From contig JAALGY010000039.1 in assembly GCA_032358165.1 (NCBI GenBank), positions 186,001-250,000 on the forward strand: a DNA stretch of 64,000 nucleotides. The letters run 5' to 3'. The DNA is from Diplosphaera chodatii (taxonomy: Eukaryota; Chlorophyta; Trebouxiophyceae; Prasiolales; Stichococcaceae). A program made the translations under genes and the position numbers. Under the pieces are notes generated by a model. That model saw nothing but the letters and a program-made list of their open reading frames with translations. It was not told the origin of the DNA and searched no databases. Below are positions 55,929-64,000 of the stretch, piece by piece. Numbering within the stretch: the first letter of the stretch is position 1; every line of letters begins with the position of its first letter.

Positions 55929-57316
55929 TCAACTGCCCGTCAGGCTGCAAGACGCCAGCAGCACACGCGGGCAATGTGGATGATTCGACGCAGCTGCCCA
56001 CAAGACGGTGATGCGCATGCACAGCGAGCACGTGTGAGCATGTGGCAAACGTGGCACCTGTGCAGTGGTGCCTGCTGCTTCGTGATGTGCTGCCTCCGAA
56101 TGTTGCTTGCTTCCATGCTTGCTGCCTGCTGCTCGTGCTGCCGCTCGCGTTGCTGAGATTGACCTGTTGACGCACTCCTTGCACGTGAACGCCAGGCCAT
56201 CGACAGATGGCCGGCAAGGAGAGAACCCGGCAGGCGGCTTCATCAGCCCGCAGTTCCAGCAGCGCTTGCTCGACACCGCTACCCGGGTCAGCGCCTGCTT
56301 GCGCCCCCTGTTGTAGCCCAGCTGGCAGTCCTTGCAGCGGCTGAACAGCCCGTCCTTGTAGCTCTCGTCGCGGTGGAAGCACGCTGCCGGCCGCATCTGC
56401 TGGCAACGCGAGCAGCGTTTCTGCCCTGCCGTGTGCCTGCTCTGGCTCCTGCGCACACGCCACAGGTCCGCACAGCACGCCATGCAGGTGCTCTTGCGGC
56501 CGCCCGGCCTGGCGGGCACCAAGTGGAACCACCTTGCGGGCAGCGTGCTGCGGCAGCGGTTGCAGAGCTGCGCCTCCTGCGTCGGCGCGTTTTCACCTTC
56601 GTTCAGCCTGCGCGGGAGGTGGGTGCCACTGAGCTGCCGATCGGCACTGCCTTTGCACATCGTGAGCATGTGGAGGCGACGGCAAGGCAGACCTGCTGTA
56701 CAGGCGGGCCAGCAGGCGCATGCAAGCAGGACATCGGGGTGGGCACTGCTACACACTGCGTACTGCCGCACTCAAGGCCGCGTGCGCTTGTATGCAGCAC
56801 GCAACACGGAACCCTGCGCACCCTCTCGGCGGTTTGACTTCCAGCCGCAGGTCGTGCTGGCAGGCGTAGCAGTGCACCCAGCCGTCCGGATGAGACTTGC
56901 GCACAGGGAAGTAGAACAGCGTGCGCCTGTCACCGCACCGCAGGCACCGCTTGGTGGGTCCTTGATCTGGCAGCAGCTCCTGCTGCTCTGGCTGCTCACT
57001 CACTCCTGCCGCCGCACATCTGAGCCACGCAGTACAGCCTCCCTGCCAGCAGGTGAGGACTTGAGGTGAAACCAATTGTGTGCCACCCCTGGCTGGTCAC
57101 GAGGGATTGGGTGAGACAGCAGCAGAGCGCTGTCACCTGCACAAAGCGCTGCTGCGTCTGTCGTGCAAGAAGGCGCAGGGCGTGACGTGGCCAGCTGCAG
57201 GTCTGCTGTGGGCGGAGAATCAGCTGATTGACGGGCATGGTGCGGCATTGCGGCCTCTGCAGCATGCACACACCGCCTCGAGATGCCAGCGCTGTTGCAC
57301 GCAGGCTGGTCAACAT
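55929..57316 (-). CDS. ZR15: four-module zinc-ribbon protein with a long tail
   Basis: Exons 57316-57137, 57042-56822 and 56607-55929 give 359 residues. Exon 1 starts MLTSLRATALASRGG. The exon 2 end is AGAGG|GTGCGC, making the junction residue Gly. Modules 2-4 are divergent (CNRCRSTLPARWF, CSRCQQMRPAACF, CWNCGLMKPPAGF), and module 2 has two adjacent Cys before its last pair member (CMACC). Behind module 4 come an Ala/Arg segment (SISATRAAARAAGSKHG) and about 60 residues with scattered Cys. The tail may be partly non-coding in reality. Confidence 0.75.
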
Positions 57317-57549
57317 GCCGAAGCCCAGAGGCCAGAACCCTGGATGCTGAACGTCAGCGGTCAAGCTTTTGAGTTGCCATTGCGGCAATCTGCTCAATGG
57401 CTGGCAGCGCCCCGGCAAATGTGCACCACGCAGCACCCCCACGATGCGGCAGTCCTGACGGGAGTGCGCAGCAACACTCTTCGCTGCGCAAAGCAAGCTG
57501 GCCAATGACGTGAGTCGCTCTGCATCCTGCATGGTGAGCTGGTCCACGA

Positions 57550-57577
57550 GGCTGCTGGAAGCAGTGAGCCCCAATGC
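57550..57577 (-). promoter_or_regulatory. Conserved upstream element of ZR15, shortened
   Basis: Only the 3' half is clear (GCATTGGGGCTCACTGCTTC, CAGCAGCC); the CCGACG box is missing. It starts 261 bp before the ATG. Confidence 0.42.
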
Positions 57578-58059
57578 ATGGCAAGGTGCAGCCAGGTGCA
57601 CACCAATGTATTCTGTCATTCAGCATGCTGCAGGCCACGCCACCCTGGTTCTTGTGCTGTTGTACACCAAGTCTTCCTCACATCACGAAAGGCAGCACCT
57701 CGCCAACCTTGGCACTGTGCTGGAGACAAATAAGATGGAGACAAATAAGCCTGCTGCCCTGGCGCTGCCATGCAGCCAAACGAGGCTGCTGCACACGTTC
57801 CGCAGCAGATAGCGACGTCCCGACGTGTTGCCCGCACCATCATAGAATGCACGACAAAGACAACCCACGTGCAGAGGACCACATCAATGTTGTACCGGCA
57901 CGGCCCGTTGATTGGAAGTTGGCTGCCGCTGTTTAACATGGTCCTCCAGTCTCATTAGGACGAATATCACCTCAGCCGCCGACCCCGCCTTACCAGCAAG
58001 TTGCCTGCCGATGCTGACATGCCAGCACATCGCGGCGGGCCAGCCGCTGGCTGCATAGC

Positions 58060-58262
58060 AGAACCCTGTGCTGTCAGTTGGCCCCCTTGCTGCGAGCCTT
58101 GCTGCGAGTTTTGCTCGCCATGCATCCGCCAGACTGGCCCGCAGCCGTGGCGGTGCCACCCTGCACCACAGACCCTGAGCCGCCACCGTTTGCAACCGCC
58201 GCAAAGCTCAGGCCACAGCAGCCATTGCGCTGCAGCTGACACTTCCGGCCGTCCCATGGTCC
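58060..58262 (-). pseudogene. Acetyl-CoA transporter (AT-1) C-terminal relic behind ZR16
   Basis: The minus strand reads GRKCQLQRNGCCGLSFAAVA and then VVQGG, matching GGKYRLRRDGGYCGLSFAAI near 11430. The frame is shifted before the WYRVALP part. Confidence 0.55.
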
Positions 58263-59479
58263 ATGCTCTGCCAGGGCGGGTGGCTGCGACTTGGTGTGCT
58301 GGTCTTGCTGATTTGCTGGTCATGCTGCCCGGCGCCTGCACAGCAAACGACCAGGCTTGACCGGCAGGGTCCAGGCTGGAAGCATCGGACAGGCAGCAAG
58401 CGGCAAGCAGTTGGCGGCAGCCGGCCTATGAAAATTGCAACAGGGAGCACAGGCAGGAAGGCTTTCCATCTTTGCTGCCCACGACAGATGACACCCACCC
58501 AGCTGTGATCAGACAGGACAACACTTGCTGCTGATGGCAGTACACATGTTGCTACCTTGATGGCGATGCTTCCACGGCCGCAGCTGTGTTCAGGCGTCGT
58601 CAGGTGTGCTCGCCCTGCAAGGAATGTCAGCAGCGGCGCGTCAGCTGCGAAGCAGCCGCAGCAACAGGCCACACTGGCACTTCGATGATGGCTGTCCGCA
58701 CAACAAGATGTGGAGCGAAACAGTGAGCGCTGGTGGCTGTGCATGTGCAAAGCAACACCCTTATGACACAATTCCCCCAGAAGGCACAGCAGTGCGCTGC
58801 AAGCTGCGTGCCGCCTAGCTCTCACCACTTTGGGGTCCATTATGTCATCGGGAGAGGCTGCCAAGCGTCGCGGGCCCCGCCCTGCGGCGTGGGACCCTGC
58901 CTGCTGGCCACGCCGGTGGCTGGGGCCAGCCGCTGCGCCGCGCAGACGCCTGCGAGCTGACAGCCGCGCCGTGGCTGGTTGGCGCCGCCACGCCCGACGC
59001 CGGGCAGCACTCAGAGGCGGTGGGCGCGGTGGCACGGTGCACAGGGGTGCCAGCTGGCGCCACGAAAGCACCTGCTGTGCAGGGCACAAAGATCCGCGTG
59101 TGGCAGAAACGCGAGCACTACGGACTGGCGCTGGTGGCAGAGTCGAGGGCATTTGCAGCAGGACACGCCGCCAAACAGTGCGGGATGCAATGCTGCGGTT
59201 GCACCTTGAGTCCCAGCTGGGGGGTGGCTTAGCCGCTTTCCAGACACTCGTGGCCCATGGGCTTAGCTCACGATGTGCGTCAATCACCTTCGAGACACAG
59301 GAGCATAATCGCTTGTCAGGCTGCTCAGCAGGATACCAGAGCGCACCGCACAATGCGAGGCGCAATGTGCACAGCGGGCTTCACAGAAGCGCCGTTGGTC
59401 AACACCAAGCACATGGGCAGGGTGAGGGGCGCACCGCTGCACTCACGCTGCTGCTGCCATCTGCTGCCCGCTGCTTTGC
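58263..59479. other. Spacer downstream of ZR16
   Basis: It contains the GCCAGCTGGCGCCA palindrome (near 59048), also present in the plus-arm spacers. The long open frames on both strands have no family resemblance I can see, so no gene is called. Confidence 0.35.
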
Positions 59480-59486
59480 TTATGAA

Positions 59487-59520
<34 letters not shown>

Positions 59521-60651
59521 GCCGCTGCCGCCGCCTTTGCTTGTCGAGGAGTGTGCAGTCCTTGCACAGAGCGCTGAGACCGTCAACAGTCAGCTGCCTG
59601 CTGTAGAAGTTGGTGGCGGGCTGGACCACGGTGCAGAGCACACACAGCTTGTCCGGCACATCCACTTGGGTGCGAGGCCCCCTGTAAGCCTTCCGGTCAT
59701 CACTTGTGCATTCTCTGCACATGCCGCTGAGCCCGTCAACACTGGAAGCGTAGCGGTGGTAGCACGCTGCGCCCAGCACCCGCTGGCACTGTCGACACTG
59801 CTTTTGCTGAGGGATCTGCCGCTGGACCTGCTGTCTGATGCGGCTTGCCTGTGCATTGCATGCCAGGCAGACGCTGTCGCGGCCACGCTTTCTGGCAGGC
59901 CTCAGCTTGAACCACCCCGCCGGCAGGGGCTCATGACATTTGCTGCAGACTTGTGGGTCTTGCGTCGGCGGATGCTCGTCGTTGCCCAGCCTGCAGCACA
60001 TGCATGCAGCATCAAGATGTTGAAGGCGTGACGCAATCATGTAGCAAGCAAACGGCATCATAGCAGGGCAGACAGCTCTGGACGCTGTCGCACAAGGTGC
60101 CCACTAGCAGGCCACCAGCTGAGCTTGCGGCTGGGCGGTGCATGCAAAGTGGTCGCCAGGTCTGCCAATAACCAACAGCGAGCCCATGCGCACTGTCTTG
60201 GCGGCTTGGCTTGCAGTCCCAGCTGGTATTGGCAGGCGTAGCAGTGCACCCAGCCGTCCGGCCGCGACTTGCGCACAGGGAAGTAGAACAGGGTGCGCTC
60301 GTTCCCACAGCGCAGGCACCGCTTCCTGGGTCCCTGTCCTGGCTGCAGCTCTGGCGGCTCAGCCGGTGCTGCTGCACATGTGAGCAGCGCAGTGTGGCGT
60401 CCCTGTGAGCAGGCAGGCGGGATCAGCCCACAGCGCCCATAGCGCCATCCACTGTCACCCACAGCGGGCACGTCCGCAGCGCTGCTCACCGGCGCCGACA
60501 ATCGTCTGGCAATCACGGCGCCACCATAAAGTGGAGCGAGATGCATGCTGCATGTTGGCGCCGGTCGATGCACGGTCGAATGGCGCTGTGGCCGCTGCAG
60601 TGTGCCTGATGTGCTGCTGCACATTGGCAACGCATGCAAGCTAGCCGCCAT
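59480..60651 (-). CDS. ZR16: four-module zinc-ribbon protein with a polyglutamine end
   Basis: Exons 60651-60490, 60402-60194 and 59990-59480 give 293 residues. Exon 1 is the shortest and most divergent (MAASLHALPMCSSTSG). The junction codon of exon 2 gives Gln (AGACA|GTGCGC). Modules: CLRCGNERTLFYF, CSKCHEPLPAGWF, CRQCQRVLGAACYHR (Phe changed to Tyr), CVLCTVVQPATNF. In the module 2-3 linker ACNAQASRIRQQVQRQ replaces the usual ACRAKEHRKR. All 16 zinc-ligand Cys are kept. Confidence 0.78.
59484..59518 (+). repeat. (CTG)n microsatellite, in-frame polyglutamine of ZR16
   Basis: About eleven CTG units on the plus strand encode the RRQQQQQQQQQQRS end of ZR16 on the minus strand. Confidence 0.88.
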
Positions 60652-60877
60652 CCTGTGAGCGTCTGTTACACGAAGACAGCGTGCTGACTGACGGCTGTGC
60701 AACTTTTGTGACTGCGGCTGCGGTAAGCAATATGCACACATGAAACCACAGCAAGCCAGAGATAGCAACTTCGCAGACTGCTCTACAGCGTCCGCTAGTG
60801 ACTACAGGGCACAAGCTGGTCACTTGTGTGTGGCCTCGCACTGTGCCGCATCGTGCATGCACGGCTGATCGACCCAG

Positions 60878-60910
60878 GCTGCTGGAAGCATGAGCCCAAT
60901 CCTGGGAATC
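60878..60910 (-). promoter_or_regulatory. Conserved upstream element of ZR16, divergent
   Basis: Minus-strand copy (GATTCCCAGGATTGGGCTCA, TGCTTCCAGCAGCC) followed by TGGGTCGATCAGCC. It starts 259 bp before the ATG. Deletions here fit a non-coding element better than an exon. Confidence 0.45.
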
Positions 60911-61321
60911 CTCAAACACGAGGTGCAGCGTATGGGGTGCCAATGTGCAGAGCTTTACTGCAAATGAGCTGGCCTTACGCAGTCCATCGTGTCTGCAGCC
61001 AGACTGATTGAGGATGTCACGATTAATTGCCGCACTCTGTCAAGTCGTCCTGCGCAAGCTTGCAGTGACCCAAATGACGAGCACAAAGCCACAGGTCTCC
61101 AGCCAGCAGTGTATTGCACCACCTCGATGAAAGGCACTGCTATGTGCAGATCCACAGCCGCCTGGCGGCGCGATGCAGGCGCCTGTTTCTGACATGCCAA
61201 AAAGGGTTGCCTGCTCTGCCAGTTATTCAACCACAACTTGCAGTCAAGCGCAACACTCACTACTACATACGCCACCACAGCCCCGCCGTTGGCGGAGCTT
61301 CTGTGCCGCCATCTTAGCTTG

Positions 61322-61720
61322 TCATGCATCTGCTGGCAGCGCCAGCAGCCACGGCAGGGTGGCCTTGCACCACAGGGCCAGTGGCATGCCGATCCACAGC
61401 CCAGCACAGCTCATGCTGTCGCAGCTATTTGCTGCGCTGCAGATGGCGCTGTCCGCCAACTGCGCGGCATGCGTGGCCATCAGGGGCGCGGCTGAAGGGC
61501 AGCCGCTGGGCATGCTGAGTGGCACCTGCACAACAGGATGCCAGTGCGTCAGACGTAGAGCAGGTGTGGTGCACATGAGGCATGCGACTGCAGAAGGTGC
61601 TGTTGTTGGTAGTATTTGGATTGGGGGCCCTTTCACCTTGCCTATGGTGCCTATGCAGGTGCGCTTCAAGAGCAGGTCCGTCACCCTCTGAGACGGCCAG
61701 CCCTAGCAGGTTCACACCCT
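61322..61720 (-). pseudogene. Acetyl-CoA transporter (AT-1) 3'-end copy behind ZR17
   Basis: The second-exon remnant ends at 61637 (KRTCIGTIGK before GTGAAA) and is internally deleted. The third exon, from 61525, is fully open: VPLSMPSGC, then DSAICSAANSCDSMSCAGLW, IGMPLALWCKATLPWLLALP, ADA and TGA. Relatives continue ADAWQAK, so a Trp codon has become a stop just before the end. This gives the clearest view of the C-terminal Cys pattern. Confidence 0.68.
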
Positions 61721-61799
61721 GGTTGCAGCTGTGTCCAGCCGCGTGAGACAAATGCCCACCTGCAACTACAATGAGACAGCAAAATCAGTTTCGAGATGC

Positions 61800-62559
61800 A
61801 CAGCAGGTGCTGGCAGCATGGATTGGTGCTTATCTAGGTGGCGCAACAAACCCAAGCATGGTGCGATGCGGACGCCAACACTTGGCGCTGGCAACGAGCG
61901 GCATGCTTACCAACCAAACACTAAACACAGCCGACATCGCATCATCAAATCCAAGGCCCAACCCGCGCTCAGGGCCCCACCATGTCGGGGGTTCCTAATT
62001 GCGTTCTCAAGTTGAAGGGCTCCACGCACTGAAAAGCAATGCGCCTCCCGCTGGGATGGGCCAGCAACGTTGGCAGCATGCGCCTGCCAGCTGTTCGCCA
62101 CTGGATGAGCAGAATCACATCTGCGGTTTGCCGCACACAATAGTCAGAAAGCCCACAAGGCACGAAGTAGTGCCAGCTGGCGCCAGGACGTCACGTCTGT
62201 TGTGGGTCAGGGCAGTGCAGCATGAGTAGCAAGGCAGGGTGTGCACCTGCATTGGGTCCAGGTGCATTGCAACATGCCTCGCTGCAGCTGTCGTGCAGCT
62301 GCGGTCTCACGTTGCGTCTCCTGCCTGGCGTGGACGAAAAACCGACGTCGCAGCACATGCGCTCCTGCAGTGCATCACCCGCAACAGGCCGGCGTTGATC
62401 CGTGAATGTTGGAATCTGACAGACGAGCGCAAGGCACGATGGAGGGGAGTGTGCACTCCCTTTTCAGCAGATGCATGCCCAGCCACACAACAGAATAGCA
62501 TGTGTGCACAACATGGCAGGCACCTGTGCAAGTTGGTCCTGCTGCTGAGGCTTGCGTTG
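61800..62559. other. Spacer downstream of ZR17
   Basis: A CCAGCTGGCGCCAG palindrome occurs near 62173, as in other spacers. No gene is supported. Confidence 0.35.
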
Positions 62560-63701
62560 CTACCGGCTGCCACCGCCGCTGCTGCTGCTCAACGGCATTT
62601 TAGTGCACTCCTTGCACGCCGTGGCAAGACCATCCGAACTGAGTCGGTTGCTGTAGAAGGCAGCAGCAGGCTTGACTGCCTTGCACTGCCAGCAGCGCTT
62701 GTCCTGTACCTCTACTCGGACGAGGGCCTGCTTTCGGTCCTTGTTTGTGGTGTATTCGCATTCCTTGCACGTGCCAAAGAGGCCGTCAACATTCCGCCCT
62801 GTTCTCCGGAAGCACCCTGCTTCCAGGGACCGCCGGCACCGGCGGCACTCCTTCCGCCGAGGCGTGTGCCGCGCGGTGCGGGTGTAGCCGCGAAACTTGT
62901 CCGAGCGGCACGCCAAGCAACTGCCCTCCCGGCCAGTCAGGTTCAATGGCTTCAGGTAAAACCACCTCGCCGGCAGGGGCTCGTGACACTTCTTGCAGAC
63001 CTGCGGCTCTCCCGTCGGCGGGTGCTCGTGTTGCTGCAGCCTGCGCAGCATGCGTTCAGCACGGCTGATCATACGTACCTCAGATGAACAGCAGAAGACT
63101 CTGTGCAAGCCCAGCGCTGCACAGGCTGTAGACTGTCAAGCACATATTTGTTTATCATCGCCTGCACACACGGACGACAACGCTCTTGAATCAGCAGCCA
63201 CCAGCGAACCGTGCACCGTCTCTGCGGCCTGACTTCCAGCCGCTGCTCGTACCGGCAGTCATGGCAGTGCACCCAGTGGCCGTCTGGCTGAGCTGCGCGG
63301 ATCGGAAAATACCGCAGCGCGCGCCTGTCGCCGCACCGCAGGCACTGCTTCACGGCTTCCTGCCCTGGCTGCCCGTCTGGCTGCTCAGGTGCGGCCGCAG
63401 CACACTCTGCCACTGCCGCGCGGCCATCCTGCAGGCCAGCGGTAGGCGGGGTGTGCCCTGAGCCGTCGCTGGTGTGGCCTTGACGTTTGCCTGACGAGGG
63501 GGCCCGTTGCGCAGCTGCGCTCACCTGCGTTGCGTGACACCCTGCGGTTGAGGGCTTCTGGCGGGGATCGCGCAACGATATGCTGGATGGCTGTGGTCTG
63601 TGCGCCACCTGCTGGCGGCGCATGGGGCAGCGTTGCGGCCGCTGCAGCCTGCCTACGTGGCTGCCAGCCGCCAGGGCCGTCAATGGCATGCTGCCTGACA
63701 T
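62560..63701 (-). CDS. ZR17: four-module zinc-ribbon protein, most divergent copy
   Basis: Exons 63701-63525, 63428-63217 and 63040-62560 give 289 residues. The start MSGSMPLTAL was chosen because it puts MRRQQ at the same distance (26 residues) as MRRHQ in ZR6; the inner Met (63689) is possible. Module 1 is unusual (CLRCGDRRALRYFPIRAAQP, second pair CHDC). Modules 2-4 read CKKCHEPLPARWF, CRRCRRSLEAGCF and CWQCKAVKPAAAF. The C-terminus is Ser/Gly-rich (PLSSSSGGGSR) instead of Gln-rich. Intact. Confidence 0.78.
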
Positions 63702-63927
63702 GGTCAGATGTCTGGGGCCAGCAGGCTGCCTGACAGCGCAGGTGCTGTTGCCCAGACCGCGGCAGGCGGTCATGCAGGATCAGCACAGCAGAACGTCGCT
63801 GCAACGCAGCAGTTGTGCCGGTGCGACGCTGTTGCAGCAGTGGGAGATAGCGAATGCAACTTGACGGAATTGTCGCCAAGTGACAGTGCTGGAAGTGGTC
63901 ACCTCCTTCGCTGATTGATTCCACCCA

Positions 63928-63960
63928 GGCTGGAAGCTGGAAGCAGGCAGCCAGACATGC
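63928..63960 (-). promoter_or_regulatory. Conserved upstream element of ZR17, divergent
   Basis: Minus-strand copy (GCATGTCTGGCTGCCTGCTT, then CCAGCTTCCAGCCTGG), starting 259 bp before the ATG. Confidence 0.4.
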
Positions 63961-64000
63961 AAGTTCCATCTTATGTTGCCTCTTGATGTTAAGGCCAGAC

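Noticed and set aside
58208..59365. A 385-residue open frame on the minus strand.
   Set aside because: It is Arg/Ala-rich without family features and runs across a transporter relic and spacer in a frame different from the relic.
977..63701. Calling the zinc-ribbon proteins HNH or endonuclease VII nucleases.
   Set aside because: Only the ribbon part is similar; no HNH catalytic motif follows in any copy, and C-termini are Gln-, Arg- or Ser-rich.
632..63960. Reading the conserved upstream element as a coding exon (for example ASDVWAPCFQQPG).
   Set aside because: Copies differ by insertions and deletions that are not multiples of three, so no frame is kept across the array.

Overview
The window looks like nuclear DNA of a green alga, probably of the Trebouxiophyceae. 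It is GC-rich, its genes carry short GTGAGY...GCAG introns, CAG microsatellites are frequent, and there are interstitial CCCTAAA (plant-type TTTAGGG) telomere repeats. Two single-copy housekeeping genes can be read exon by exon: a medium-chain dehydrogenase/reductase (36565-40290) and the TFIIH p52 subunit TFB2 (43059-47729). A small proline-rich gene of unknown function lies between them on the minus strand (41042-41660).

Everything else is a large paralogous array. I find 17 copies of one three-exon gene, called ZR1 to ZR17 here. Each encodes about 280-360 residues: a Cys/His-rich N-terminal exon followed by four zinc-ribbon modules of the form C-x2-C-x(21-22)-C-x2-C. ZR1-ZR12 lie on the plus strand at 977-35524 and ZR13-ZR17 on the minus strand at 63701-48892, so both arms point inward at the housekeeping island. 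About 255-280 bp upstream of each start codon (337-358 bp for ZR1-ZR4) there is one conserved element of about 35 bp in the same orientation, most simply read as a shared promoter. Three copies are broken by small lesions (ZR4, ZR7, ZR12). ZR13 has lost intron 2 almost exactly. Two further copies survive only as relics (26240-26560 and 35700-36100).

From ZR4 onward each copy is followed, in the same orientation, by a degenerate fragment of the 3' exons of an acetyl-CoA transporter gene (AT-1/SLC33A1 family). This shows that the amplified unit is promoter + zinc-ribbon gene + transporter tail. ZR1-ZR4 form a 2.77-2.80-kb tandem array. ZR4-ZR9 form a higher-order repeat in which three different monomers recur every 9.2-9.3 kb.

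The island genes have an oddity of their own: exon ends have been copied about 75-120 bp away. There are three extra copies of the exon 6 end in the dehydrogenase intron, a duplicated start of TFB2 exon 12 with telomeric repeat between the copies, and degenerate second copies of the ends of TFB2 exons 12 and 13.

All exon boundaries were inferred by hand from alignment of the copies and from reading-frame consistency. No search or expression data were available.
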